Origin: CANJIV01 sp046330225
Lineage (GTDB): Bacteria; Actinomycetota; Thermoleophilia; Solirubrobacterales; Solirubrobacteraceae
Reading direction: 5' to 3'
NCBI GenBank assembly: GCA_046330225.1
Contig: JAXLTD010000009.1
Location: 88,561-152,560, forward strand
Length of the DNA stretch: 64,000 nucleotides
Part shown: piece by piece, positions 26,096-35,038 of the stretch
Numbering within the stretch: position 1 is the stretch's first letter
Layout: every line of letters begins with the position of its first letter
Made by a program: the position numbers and the translations under genes
The notes under the pieces: model-generated
What the model was told of the DNA's origin: nothing
Databases searched by the model: none
Seen by the model: the letters and a program-made list of their open reading frames with translations, nothing else

Positions 26096-26296
26096 ATGAG
26101 CGCGCCTGTGACCGTTACGAACGACGAGCTACGGTCAACGCGGGAGACCGTGCAAGGCCTTGGTCGGCTTCTTGACGCCCTCGAGGCCGGGAAGGTCGAC
26201 AAGTTCGTAATCACGCAACAAACCCGGATGCGAGGGGTGCTCATCAGCCTGGATGAGTACGCCCGACTGATCGATGCCGCCGAGCAGCATGTCTAG
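26096..26296 (+). CDS. Phd/YefM-like antitoxin-type small protein, no toxin partner
   Basis: A 66-residue protein starting at ATG 26096 has the layout of type II antitoxins: an N-terminal DNA-binding part (DELRSTRETVQGLGRLLDAL) and the Phd-like ending FVITQQTRMRGVLISLDEYARLIDA. No toxin gene follows; the 211 bases after it hold nothing I recognise. It is divergent from tnsA with repeat pairs between them, so it may serve as a repressor of transposition (inference). An upstream in-frame ATG at 26051 would add 15 residues. Confidence 0.6.
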   Translation: MSAPVTVTNDELRSTRETVQGLGRLLDALEAGKVDKFVITQQTRMRGVLISLDEYARLIDAAEQHV

Positions 26297-26507
26297 CGGT
26301 GGCCTCTGACGGCTGACAGCCTGCGCGCGTCGATCCCTCCAGCCCATCCCTCGGATCCGTTGCACTAGCGATCCACAGTAGCCTCGAAGCGGTTTTGCGT
26401 CTGCATCCAAGCGGCACCCGCGGCCACCGGGCGCCGTGCTGCGGGACGGAGAGCGATCAGGCACCAACGCTGCCGGAGCATCGACGCTCAGGTGCGCGGA
26501 CTTTCCT

Positions 26508-27035
26508 TCAGGTGCACTTGGTCTTGGCGTCCAGGAATCGCCGGCTGGTGCGGATGCGGCTGGAGTGACGGAGCAGGCTCCGCGTGGCGCTGGCGGCGCG
26601 GGTGGCGTTACCGGCGCGGGCAGCGCGGCTGATCGCGGTCAGGTCTGTGGCTGCTGCCTCAAGGGCGCGGGTGAGGCGCCCGAGGGCGGCTGACAACGGT
26701 GGCGGCGGGTTGAGCCGGTCGAGGTCGGCGGCCACAGTGCGCACGCGGCCGGCCATGTAAGCGAACTGGCCGGCGATCTGGCCGTTGGTCATGCCACTGG
26801 CACGGTTGAGTTCGCGGCCGAGGAAGTCGCCGATGGTGAGGATCCGTCCTTGCGCCTCGCGGAACCCGGCCACGAACGGTGCCGGGGAGCAGGACGCCCC
26901 GGCGGGCGGCGCCAGAGACGCGGGCAGTCCCAAGGCCACGGCGGCAGCGATCAACACCAGGGTCGAGCGCCTCAGTGGCGCAGGCGACTCGGTGAAACGG
27001 CGAGGTCGCGCACGGCGGGCAGAGCCGGAAGTCAT
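26508..27035 (-). CDS. Secreted or membrane-anchored helical protein of unknown function (cargo)
   Basis: A 175-residue protein has a long basic start (MTSGSARRARPRRF) and a hydrophobic signal (STLVLIAAAVALGLPASLAPP) with cleavage probably near AGAS. The mature domain is Ala/Arg-rich and helical (RVRTVAADLDRLNPPPPLSA ... LTRALEAAATDLTAISRAAR) with two terminal cysteines (SCSP, TKCT). No family recognised. It overlaps the upstream secreted gene by four bases (ATGA), so the two are co-translated. Confidence 0.55.
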   Translation of the reverse strand: MTSGSARRARPRRFTESPAPLRRSTLVLIAAAVALGLPASLAPPAGASCSPAPFVAGFREAQGRILTIGDFLGRELNRASGMTNGQIAGQFAYMAGRVRTVAADLDRLNPPPPLSAALGRLTRALEAAATDLTAISRAARAGNATRAASATRSLLRHSSRIRTSRRFLDAKTKCT

Positions 27036-27433
27036 TGCAGGCCCCACTTGTTGCGCAGCGTGCGGGGAATGCCGTACAGGATGGGGTCCCCGGAATCGCC
27101 GATCAGCCGCCACGGCCCGCCGCGGCGCCGGGTGAACTTCTCGGGCTGGTCGGTCGGGCCGGTGACGGGGAAGTTGAAGTACGCGGCGGCGTAGTAGCGC
27201 GTGCCGCAACGGCCGAAAGGCACCTTGCCCGGCAGCGGGGTCCGCTGCTCGGTGTAGCGGCTCATCACTTTGCGCAGCACCGCTTTGAGGCCCTTGGAGC
27301 TGAGCGCCTTGCACGTCGTGCTGGCTGCGACCGGCCTCGATGCCGCCGGCGCAACCGCGGGCGTTGCGGCCAGCAGCGCACTAGCGGCAACTGCGAGAGC
27401 GATCGTGCGGACGGAAATGCGTGAACGGCGCAT
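27032..27433 (-). CDS. Small secreted protein of unknown function (cargo)
   Basis: A 133-residue protein with signal peptide MRRSRISVRTIALAVAASAL cut near ASRPVAAS. The mature domain contains STTCKALSSKGLKAVLRKVM and FGRCGTRYYAAAYF, giving two cysteines that could form a disulfide, and ends YGIPRTLRNKWGLQ. It is translationally coupled to the next gene at 27035. Together they look like a two-component exported module. Confidence 0.55.
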   Translation of the reverse strand: MRRSRISVRTIALAVAASALLAATPAVAPAASRPVAASTTCKALSSKGLKAVLRKVMSRYTEQRTPLPGKVPFGRCGTRYYAAAYFNFPVTGPTDQPEKFTRRRGGPWRLIGDSGDPILYGIPRTLRNKWGLQ

Positions 27434-27487
27434 GCGACGGCGTCCTCCTCAGTAGCTCCCAGCCCGGACCCTATCTCCTAGCTTCCT

Positions 27488-28468
27488 TCAGTCTCCGCCG
27501 GCCTGAGGCATGTCCAGCAGGCCGCGCGCTCGCAGGAGTTCGGGGCCGAGCACGAGGCGCCAGACGCCGCGCGGGCAGGGCGGCAGGCCGCCGGCATGCT
27601 CGTGGAAGTAGTCCTCGTCATCAACGATCAGCATGCCGGCGACCTTGCAGCGCCCAAGCTCTGCGTGGCGGCTGAGCTTCTCGCAGTCGGCGGCCACTGC
27701 CTCGACGCGCTTCTTGGCGTCCATTTCATAGCTGCTACCGCGCCATCCCTTCTGCAGCCATTTGACCTCGAAGAAGGCCTCGTGCTGATGGGTGCGGTAG
27801 CGCTCCTGCGAGGTGCCATCCTCGGTGAAGCCGCGCAGGTCGGTCACGGCCACGTCCACCCGCTGGGCTGCCTCCGCGGCGGGGTCGAAGTCGGCGCGGG
27901 TGGCCTTGCTGATGGAGAACTCCATGTGAACGCAGCTCGGCCACTCGCGCTCCAGCTCCATGGCGAAGCGCAGCCCGCAGTCGCGCTCGGAGCGGATCAC
28001 CGGGCCAAAGTAGTTGAGCGGGTCCTCGTAGCCGGTCCATCCGTGGAAGCGGTGCCCGCCCCAGGCTGCATAGCCGCGCACCAGCCGGTCAAACGCAGCC
28101 ATCGCCTTGTCCTGGGCCGGCCACGCGTCGGGCGACTGCCCGGTCGTGCGCCGGGCCACTGCGCTCCGGATCGCCTCGACCAGCGCGCGGACGAAGGGCA
28201 TGTCCTCAGGTCCATTGTCTGTCCAGGTGAAGTGCAGTTCGCGCATTTCAAGGAACAGAAGAGCCCGGCACTCGGTCAGCGACGGTGGGAGTGAGCCGTC
28301 GGCGTGCCAGGCGCGGCGGGCGTCGGCGAGAACTTCGCTGCGCCACTCCGGAGCGGTGACCGCGTAGCCGTCGAAGCTGGCGGCGAATGGCGAGATGTCT
28401 GACCACTCCGCTCCCGCCTCCGGAATCCGTCCCGGCGTCAGCTCGCAGTTGGGCAATCGCAGCGTCAC
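27488..28468 (-). CDS. Uncharacterised protein with PD-(D/E)XK-like nuclease motif (cargo)
   Basis: A 326-residue protein starting at GTG 28468. The C-terminal half shows DVAVTDLRG (Asp205) and, about 29 residues later, AFFEVKW (Glu234-x-Lys236), flanked by strands and helices, followed by RCKVAGMLIVDDEDYFHEH. This is the core of a PD-(D/E)XK nuclease. The N-terminal half (LFLEMRELHFTWTDNG, MAAFDRLVRGYAAWGG) is helical and unrecognised. As a stand-alone cargo gene it could be a restriction or defence nuclease, or a repair enzyme. The frame extends upstream without a better start. Confidence 0.6.
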   Translation of the reverse strand: MTLRLPNCELTPGRIPEAGAEWSDISPFAASFDGYAVTAPEWRSEVLADARRAWHADGSLPPSLTECRALLFLEMRELHFTWTDNGPEDMPFVRALVEAIRSAVARRTTGQSPDAWPAQDKAMAAFDRLVRGYAAWGGHRFHGWTGYEDPLNYFGPVIRSERDCGLRFAMELEREWPSCVHMEFSISKATRADFDPAAEAAQRVDVAVTDLRGFTEDGTSQERYRTHQHEAFFEVKWLQKGWRGSSYEMDAKKRVEAVAADCEKLSRHAELGRCKVAGMLIVDDEDYFHEHAGGLPPCPRGVWRLVLGPELLRARGLLDMPQAGGD

Positions 28469-28746
28469 AGCGCGGCTTCGCCTCTGCACGGGCAGGTACG
28501 TCGCAGCTCCACGTGATGGCTCTCCTTGAAGTCCCGATGCGGGTGTGAGACATCCACCGCGGGCTAGCCTAGTCGGGGCGCACGCTCGCGACAGTGACAG
28601 CCTGCCGCCACGGCCCCGATCACCGGCACCCGCCCGACGCCCACTGAGGCCGCTAGCGCTCCATGCCCGCCAATGCGTGCAGACGGCGGCGCAGGCTGGC
28701 AATCGCGGGCTTTCATCTGGGGCGGCCAGGCCGTACGGTTGCCGCC

Positions 28747-29097
28747 ATGACCTCCGTGCTGCGAGCCGGGACGCTCGCCCTCCTGCTGCTGCCGGCCGGT
28801 GCCGCACTGTCCGCTTCATCGCCCGCCGCGGCGGCCCCCGGGTCGGTGCACCGCTGCGGCTCGGTGCTGGTGCGCAACGGCCCCATAGAGATGGGGGCCA
28901 GCCGCATCCGCACCCGCTATGTGCTGTGCAGCCAGGCACGGGCCATTTCGCGGCGCACCCTCACCGGGCCCTGCCGCTTTGCCGGCTTCTCCATCCGCTA
29001 TCAGCCGGCCGAGCCGGTGGGCTACATCGTGCTGCGCCGCGGACGCCAGCTGATTTGGTTCAGGGCCGCCGGCGGCGGCAGCTGCTGGCCCGCCTAG
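28747..29097 (+). CDS. Small secreted protein of unknown function (cargo)
   Basis: A 116-residue protein has a clear signal peptide (MTSVLRAGTLALLLLPAGAA, cut near AAAA), and a mature domain with four cysteines in HRCGSVLVRN, YVLCSQARAI, GPCRFAGF and GSCWPA. The spacing suggests two disulfides. The central GYIVLRRGRQLIWFRA is strand-like. No family recognised. A terminator-like hairpin follows. Confidence 0.55.
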   Translation: MTSVLRAGTLALLLLPAGAALSASSPAAAAPGSVHRCGSVLVRNGPIEMGASRIRTRYVLCSQARAISRRTLTGPCRFAGFSIRYQPAEPVGYIVLRRGRQLIWFRAAGGGSCWPA

Positions 29098-29111
29098 CCG
29101 TCTAAGGCTGC

Positions 29112-29134
29112 GGGGCCGGCGCATGGCCGGCCCC
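29112..29134 (+). terminator. Hairpin terminator after the small secreted gene
   Basis: GGGGCCGG pairs perfectly with CCGGCCCC across a 7-base centre, 15 bases after the stop at 29097. Confidence 0.6.
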
Positions 29135-29324
29135 GCCAGACCACGGTCCTAATCTCGGTCAGGCTGAAGCCCTGCTGCTGACGGAGACGGCTCATGCCTT
29201 CAGGCTGCCATCGCCGGCCGCCTTCCGGCCATTTTCTGGCGCCCCGGGGCGGCTTTCTTCCCGGCTTCGCCGGGGGCGAGACTGGCGTGTGGCGGGCGCG
29301 GTGACCGGCGCTACACTCGCTGCC

Positions 29325-29702
29325 ATGCCCCAGGATGCGTCGCGACCGCCCCGCAGTTTCGTGGCCGGCACCTTCGACGCTGCCGGCGCCAGCGACAGCG
29401 CCGCGCGCAGCGTCTCGAATCTGCGCCCGGCTGCCCAGCCGGCGGTGCTGCGCCTGGCCCCGGTCGCGGCTGCGTCCGGCGGCTGGCTTGGACTGAGCGC
29501 AGGGCGCCCGCGATCGGCTGAGGCCCGGCGCCTGCCGCCGGGCCTCGGGCAGCTGAGCACCGGCCAGATGCTCGCCTTTGCCGCCTTAGCCGGCCAGGTG
29601 GCCGACTACTGGCAGGGCCGGCGGACAATTCCGCTGATTGCCACACTGGCCGCACTGGCGCTGGCCGGGCTGGCTGAGCTGGCGCGAGCCGGGCGCCGCT
29701 AG
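29325..29702 (+). CDS. Hypothetical protein with C-terminal hydrophobic segments (cargo)
   Basis: A 125-residue protein starting at ATG 29325 is low in complexity (Ala/Pro/Gly-rich) for its first 80 residues and ends with two hydrophobic stretches (GQMLAFAALAGQVADYW and IPLIATLAALALAGLAELA). No recognised domain. It may be a small tail-anchored membrane protein. The supporting evidence is limited to frame length and the hydrophobic ends. Confidence 0.4.
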   Translation: MPQDASRPPRSFVAGTFDAAGASDSAARSVSNLRPAAQPAVLRLAPVAAASGGWLGLSAGRPRSAEARRLPPGLGQLSTGQMLAFAALAGQVADYWQGRRTIPLIATLAALALAGLAELARAGRR

Positions 29703-29931
29703 GCACTTACTGGTGCGACGCTGGACGGATGGTGCGTCCCGCGGCTGGCTTGTACATCCGCTGCCCGTTGGCGATACCAGCCCGGCAGCGGCCCGCCCTA
29801 CGCGCCGCCAAGGGGGCCCGGATCACCGTCTCAAGCGCTGCCTCCGCACGCAGCTTCTCGATGGCCGCACTTGAAGCCGCATCATCCGGCTGGCGTGCAG
29901 AAAGCGCCGCCCCCGCTGCTACACCTCCCGC

Positions 29932-30783
29932 ATGACGCTTTCTCAGGCCCTTGGAAGCAGCGTGGTGGCACAGGCTCCGCCCACCTTGCTGTACGGGCCC
30001 AATCTCCCGGAGCTTTACCTGCGCACTGACGGCCGCGGCCAGGCGGTGCGCAGCCGCACCAACCAGCACCTGGTGCTCACCCCCGAGGTGTTCGACCGCC
30101 GCGACACGGTGCGCATGAGCAGCCTGCTGCACCAGCTGGACATCTGCCGCAGCGAGCTGCACGCCGGGCGCTGCCAGCTGCTGGATGCCGGCCAGCACAC
30201 CGAGCCGCTCATGCCGCTGGCGCAGCCCAACTGGGACTCGCCGGAAGGCCAGGCGCTGCTGGACCTGTGCGGCTCCGACCCGGCCCGCCAGTTCCTGCGC
30301 GCCTGGGTGGAGATGCAATGGGGCGACGCTGACGGCGCGCCCGGCGCCGACGGCTCGCGCTTCGCATCGGTGCTGGAGCGCGGAATGGCGCTGGGCGAGC
30401 TGGCCTCCCATCTGCTGCACATGCCCGCCCTGGTGCCGGAGGTGTGGATGAACTACTTCGGCCCCAACAAGACGCTGGCCGACGAAAAGCATCTGGCCGC
30501 CAACCCCGGGCGGGTGGACTTCCTGCTGCTGGCCGAAGGGCAGTCGATCATCATCGAGCTGGACGGCCCCTCGCACTACTGCTCCTGGGATCCCCGGGAC
30601 GGCAGCTACTCCGGCCCCAGCGAGGAGCGCTACACCCGCTCGCTCCATCGCCGCCGCACCATGGAGCGGCGAGGCTTCAAGGTGGTGGTCTTCTCCAACC
30701 AGGAGGTCAGGCAGGCCATGGCCGACCCCGACGACTGCATGCGCCTGGTGTGGCAGCTGCCCGGCTTCGTGCTGCCCTTCTGA
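29932..30783 (+). CDS. Protein with C-terminal Vsr/DUF559-like nuclease domain (cargo)
   Basis: A 283-residue protein. Residues 194-260 read GRVDFLLLAEGQSIIIELDG-x-x-x-H, then a basic helix (RYTRSLHRRRTMERRGFKV) and VVFSNQEV. Asp196, the E-x-D-G pair at 209-212 and the following His match the DUF559/Vsr branch of PD-(D/E)XK nucleases, which nick or cut DNA. The N-terminal 170 residues are of no known type (LYGPNLPELYLRTDGRGQ) and may supply binding specificity. It is transcribed toward the restriction operon, with a 119-base convergent gap. Confidence 0.65.
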   Translation: MTLSQALGSSVVAQAPPTLLYGPNLPELYLRTDGRGQAVRSRTNQHLVLTPEVFDRRDTVRMSSLLHQLDICRSELHAGRCQLLDAGQHTEPLMPLAQPNWDSPEGQALLDLCGSDPARQFLRAWVEMQWGDADGAPGADGSRFASVLERGMALGELASHLLHMPALVPEVWMNYFGPNKTLADEKHLAANPGRVDFLLLAEGQSIIIELDGPSHYCSWDPRDGSYSGPSEERYTRSLHRRRTMERRGFKVVVFSNQEVRQAMADPDDCMRLVWQLPGFVLPF

Positions 30784-30902
30784 GGCTGGGCCCCGGCAAG
30801 CCGGCCAAGCCATGCGCCCGGGTGCCGCTGGTCCCATGCGGCGCCGGCGTGCATGGGCAACGCACGGACTGCCGGCGAGTTGCGAGAAGCCGCGGGCCAG
30901 GC

Positions 30903-31967
30903 CTACAACGAGTGAGCAGTCCCGATCGCCGCCACCCACTCATCCGCCGACCACCGCTGATCCTTGGAGGCCCGGCCGTTCTCATCGAAGGTCACCTTCT
31001 CCTGCGCCAGCATCTGGCGCACGTCATCCGGCGTGGGTGGCAGTCCCGGCGTGACGGCTTTCCAGCCTTCGCTGACCTCGCCGAAGCGGTTGAGGACTCG
31101 GTAGACGTTGGGGACGTCGCCGCCCTTGTTGGACAGCCAGGTTCCGATCGGCTGGCCGGCGAGCGGGTTTCCGGCAGCGGCGGCCACGTCGCCGTAGCTG
31201 GCCCAGCGGCCGGGAGGGATGGAGGCGATGAAGTCTCGTGCCGCCTGCAGGTCCAGCGACTTGCCCTTGCTGCGTGAGGACTTGGCTCGCTTCTCCTTGA
31301 GGCGCACCTCGTAGTCGCCGGCCTCGGGCAGCGGGATCAGCACCGTGGAGGACAGCAGGATGCGGCCTTCCACCTCGTAGGGGACCAGCTGCACGCAGGT
31401 GATGTCCATGTCGAAGTTCTGGGTCAGCCACAGCGCGGTGCCGGTGACCCCGGCCTGGTAGGCGCCGGCCACCAGGATGATGCGCGGCTTGAAGTCGTCG
31501 TCCAGGGCGTCCAGCTCCGCTGTGTGCAGGAAGTCCTCCAGCTGATCGCGCGCCTGCTCGGGGTCCAGGTCCTCGCCGTGCTCCTTGCTGCGGTAGCTGC
31601 GGTAGAGGTCGAGCACCTGTTCGGCGTCGAGGGTTGAGGCGTAGGCGGCGTACCGCAGCGCCTGCAGGTCCTGGCCGCTGCCCGACTCGTCGCGCTTGAT
31701 CTCGACCACCACGAGCTTGCCGTTGCGGTCAAGCGCCAGAAGGTCGGGACGGTCGCGGCTGCGATCCCAATTAGACACCTGGCTGGCCACGATCAGCAGC
31801 TCCTCGCCCATGACCCTGGGCTCGGCCTTCAGCCAGCGCTCAAGATCCTGAACTTCCTTGGCGCCCAGCTTCACGTAGGAGGCCGGCGGCAGCGCGGCCG
31901 GGCTGCCCCCGATGCTGGTGCCCAGGTCGAAGAGGCTGACGCTGTTGCGATGCGGCTCGTCGCTCAT
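30903..31967 (-). CDS. PD-(D/E)XK nuclease fused to an alkyltransferase-like (ATL) DNA-binding domain
   Basis: The 354-residue protein is the fourth gene of the restriction operon, its ATG overlapping the hsdR stop (ATGA). Residues 73-91 (RPDLLALDRNGKLVVVEIK) give Asp75, Glu89 and Lys91, a DUF91/NucS-like nuclease centre. Residues 244-303 (FIASIPPGRWASYGDVAAAA, GTWLSNKG, NVYRVLNRFGEVSEGW) follow the DNA-binding fold of O6-alkylguanine transferases, but the reactive PCHR cysteine is missing (NVYR), as in ATL proteins that sense bulky or alkylated guanine without repairing it. Such a fusion could direct cleavage to modified DNA (inference). I know of no named family for this pairing. Confidence 0.75.
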   Translation of the reverse strand: MSDEPHRNSVSLFDLGTSIGGSPAALPPASYVKLGAKEVQDLERWLKAEPRVMGEELLIVASQVSNWDRSRDRPDLLALDRNGKLVVVEIKRDESGSGQDLQALRYAAYASTLDAEQVLDLYRSYRSKEHGEDLDPEQARDQLEDFLHTAELDALDDDFKPRIILVAGAYQAGVTGTALWLTQNFDMDITCVQLVPYEVEGRILLSSTVLIPLPEAGDYEVRLKEKRAKSSRSKGKSLDLQAARDFIASIPPGRWASYGDVAAAAGNPLAGQPIGTWLSNKGGDVPNVYRVLNRFGEVSEGWKAVTPGLPPTPDDVRQMLAQEKVTFDENGRASKDQRWSADEWVAAIGTAHSL

Positions 31968-34900
31968 GTGATTTCGGGCTCCTCCGTGTTGAACCGGTCA
32001 TACAGCGAGCGCATGACCAGGTGGGTGGCGCGGGCGCGCAAGTCCTCGTCATCCAGCAGCTTCTGCAGGATGAGGTCGTTGACGTCCTTGACCTCGAGGG
32101 TGGCGCCGATGACCAGCGCGTCCTTGCCGCGCTCGAAGTCGTCGAAGTCGTTGGCCAGAGCCTGGTCGCGCAGCCCTGCGGCCTCGGCCACCTTGTCCAC
32201 GATGTGCTGAATGGGGCGGATGGCGTCGGCGTCGGTGAGGTCTGCGCCGAAGCGCTCGTTGAACAGCTCCACCAGCTCGCCGAGCAGGCCCATGGGGATC
32301 TCGCCGCCGCCGGCTCCGGTGCCGTCGCCGGTGATGGCGCTCAATGGCGCGGTCTCATCTTCGCCCAGCTCGATGTGGGTCGTGCCGAGTTCTTCCAGGC
32401 GGAAATGGGTGAGCTGGACCTGCCCGGAGAGGTTTACGCTGGCCCCGGTCGTGGCCGAGCCGAGGCGCAGCTGCAGGAAGCGCGAGAAGACGTAGAGCTT
32501 CTCGGTCTCCGGCGGGATGTAGGGCAGCACCTGGGCCAGGAAGCGGTAGAAGCGCACGAAGCGGTCCAGCGCCTCGCGCAAGGCGCGCAGCTCGTCGTCG
32601 TCCAGGTGCTGGGCAGCATCGAAGGCGTGCTGGGTGGCGCCGCTGAGCACCTCATGGCGCTTGTTGCCGGCGAACCACTCCTGGGCCAGCCGGTCGATGT
32701 CCTCTTCGCGGATGAAGTCGTAGTCGCTGACCACCTGGGCGGCGTCGAACAGCACGTTGGGGTCGGTCGGGGTGGCCTGGGCCTCCTCGTAGTAGGGCTC
32801 GAAGGCCTTGTGGATCTCCTCAGCGGAGTTGGCGAAGTCCAGGACGAAGGTCTGGTCCTTGCCCGGCGCGATGCGGTTCAGCCGCGACAGCGTCTGCACG
32901 GCGTTGACGCCCACCAGCTTCTTGTCGACGTACATGGCGACCAGCTTGGGCTGGTCAAAGCCGGTCTGGTACTTCTCAGCCACGATCAGCACGCCGTACT
33001 CGGGCTTGTCGAATTCGCCCGGCAGCTTGCTCTCCGACAGCGGCTTGCCTGCGATGGCGTTCATCTGCGGCTCGCTGTAGGCCTGGCCGTAGTCGGCAGC
33101 GTCCTTGTCGCGGATGTGCACCTCGCCGGAGAAGGCCACCAGGGCGCGCAGCCGATCCTCGTAGCCCCGCTTGGAGACATAGCTCTCGATGGCCTGCTTG
33201 TAGCGGACCGCCTCCTCGCGGCTGGCTGTCACCACCATCGCCTTGGCCTGGCCGCCCAGCAGCGGCCGGACCTCGCGCAGGTAGTGCTCGACGATGACCG
33301 CCGCCTTCTGATCCTTGGCGTAAGGGTGGAACTGCGCGTAGGCGGCCAGGCGGCTCTGCCCCTTGCCCTTGGGAACCTCGATCTCCTCGCGGGCCTGGTT
33401 CTCCAGGCGGTAGAGCTGCTCGTAGGTGGTGTAGTTGCGCAGCACATCGAGGATGTAGCCCTCCTCGATCGCCTGGCGCATGGAGTAGGTGTGGAAGGGC
33501 CGGTACTGGCCGGTCGCCGGATCCTTGAACCCGAACAGCTCGAGCGTCTTGCCCTTCGGGGTGGCGGTGAAGGCGAAGAAGGACAGGTTGCCCTGCTTGC
33601 CGCGGCCGGCCAGCTGGGCCAGCAGCTCTGGCGGCACGCCGTCCAGCTCCTCATCATCGAAGCCCAGGTCCTCGGCGGTCCTGTCGCCCAGCACCTTCTT
33701 GAGGTCGGTGGCCGCCTCGCCGGTCTGCGAGGAATGCGCCTCGTCCACGATCACCGCGTAGCTGCGCTGCTTCAGCGCGGCGCCGGACTCGCTGAGCTGC
33801 TCCAGCACGAAGGGGAACTTCTGCAGCGTGGTGATGACGATCCGCGCCTGCTCGCCCTCCAGCGCCTCGCGCAGCTGCGCGGAGTCCTGGGTGATCTGCT
33901 GCACCGTCCCCTTGACCTGCTCGAAAGCCTGCACCTGCTTTTGCAGCTGCTGGTCCAGCACGCGGCGGTCGGTGACCACGATCACCTTGTCGAAGACCTG
34001 CTGGCCATCGCCGCCGTGCAGGATGGACAGGTCGTGGGCCAGCCAGGCGATCTCCTTGCTCTTGCCCGAGCCGGCCGAATGCTGGATCAGGTAGCTGTGC
34101 CCCGGGCCCTGGCCGTGCGCGGCGCCGGCAGCGCGGCGCACCACGTCCCACTGGTGATAGCGCGGGAACACCACCGTGGAACGGGCGCCGGGCGCCTTGG
34201 GGTCGGCGGGCTCCTCGACGAAGACGAACTTCTCCAGCAGCGCCAGCCAGGCGTCGCTGCGCCACACCTCGCGCCAGACATAGGAGGTGGGATGGCCGCC
34301 CTCGGCGGCGGGCGGGTTGCCGGCGCCTCCCGGGTTGCCAGGGCCGCCGGTGCCCTGGTTGAACGGCAGAAAGCGCGTGGCCTCGCCGGCCAGCCGGGTG
34401 GTCATGTAGGCCAGGTCGGCGTCCAGCGCAAAATGCACCAGCGCCCGGCGCTGCAGCAGCACATTGCGCGGCAGGTCGCGGTCCTCCATGTACTGCCTGA
34501 TGGCGTGCTCGACCGTCTGCCCGGTGTAGCGGTTCTTCAGCTCCGCGGTCGCGGTCGGGATCCCATTGACGAACAGCACCAGGTCCAGGCTGTCGCCGCT
34601 GCGCGGGTCAAAGCGCACCTGGCGCACCACCCGCAGGCGATTGGCCTCGTAGGCCTCCCGCGCCCGCGGATCGACATCCAGCTCCGGCTCGAAGAAGCAA
34701 AGCTTCACCGGCACCCCGCCCTCTCTGGAGCCCTTGCGCAGCAGCTGCACCGTGCCGTGCTTGTCCAGCTGCTTGGCGACCCGCTTGAGCAGCGTCTGGG
34801 CGGCAGCATCCTCGCTGCCGCTGGCCATCGACACCAGCCGGCCCCAGGACTTGGGCTGGGTCTGCTTGACGAACTCGATCAGGTCATCCGGAAACAGGCC

Positions 34901-35038
34901 CAGATCGGCGTCATAGCGCTTGGCGTCCTCCAGCGCACCGTCGGCCCCAGGGTCGCAGCCGATCCAGCCGCCGCCCCTCAGCATCTCCCCCACAATCAGC
35001 CGCTCGAAAGCCGCCTCAGTGTGATCCAGCACCGCCAT
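31964..35038 (-). CDS. hsdR: Type I restriction enzyme, R (translocase/endonuclease) subunit
   Basis: The 1024-residue subunit has the N-terminal nuclease motif LDLVLFVNGIPTATAELKN (Asp, then Glu-x-Lys), helicase Walker A SAGSGKSKEIAW, the DEAH box VIVDEAHSSQTG and downstream motor motifs (AFTATPKGKTLELFG, YQTGFDQPKLVAMYVDK, LSRLNRIAPGKDQTFVLDF). It translocates and cuts unmethylated DNA when bound to the HsdM2S core. ATG overlaps the hsdS stop by one base; its stop overlaps the nuclease-ATL gene by four. Full length, no interruptions. Confidence 0.97.
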   Translation of the reverse strand: MAVLDHTEAAFERLIVGEMLRGGGWIGCDPGADGALEDAKRYDADLGLFPDDLIEFVKQTQPKSWGRLVSMASGSEDAAAQTLLKRVAKQLDKHGTVQLLRKGSREGGVPVKLCFFEPELDVDPRAREAYEANRLRVVRQVRFDPRSGDSLDLVLFVNGIPTATAELKNRYTGQTVEHAIRQYMEDRDLPRNVLLQRRALVHFALDADLAYMTTRLAGEATRFLPFNQGTGGPGNPGGAGNPPAAEGGHPTSYVWREVWRSDAWLALLEKFVFVEEPADPKAPGARSTVVFPRYHQWDVVRRAAGAAHGQGPGHSYLIQHSAGSGKSKEIAWLAHDLSILHGGDGQQVFDKVIVVTDRRVLDQQLQKQVQAFEQVKGTVQQITQDSAQLREALEGEQARIVITTLQKFPFVLEQLSESGAALKQRSYAVIVDEAHSSQTGEAATDLKKVLGDRTAEDLGFDDEELDGVPPELLAQLAGRGKQGNLSFFAFTATPKGKTLELFGFKDPATGQYRPFHTYSMRQAIEEGYILDVLRNYTTYEQLYRLENQAREEIEVPKGKGQSRLAAYAQFHPYAKDQKAAVIVEHYLREVRPLLGGQAKAMVVTASREEAVRYKQAIESYVSKRGYEDRLRALVAFSGEVHIRDKDAADYGQAYSEPQMNAIAGKPLSESKLPGEFDKPEYGVLIVAEKYQTGFDQPKLVAMYVDKKLVGVNAVQTLSRLNRIAPGKDQTFVLDFANSAEEIHKAFEPYYEEAQATPTDPNVLFDAAQVVSDYDFIREEDIDRLAQEWFAGNKRHEVLSGATQHAFDAAQHLDDDELRALREALDRFVRFYRFLAQVLPYIPPETEKLYVFSRFLQLRLGSATTGASVNLSGQVQLTHFRLEELGTTHIELGEDETAPLSAITGDGTGAGGGEIPMGLLGELVELFNERFGADLTDADAIRPIQHIVDKVAEAAGLRDQALANDFDDFERGKDALVIGATLEVKDVNDLILQKLLDDEDLRARATHLVMRSLYDRFNTEEPEIT

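Noticed and set aside
26297..26507. A toxin gene paired with the Phd-like protein
   Set aside because: No frame with a start and toxin-like sequence follows on the plus strand.
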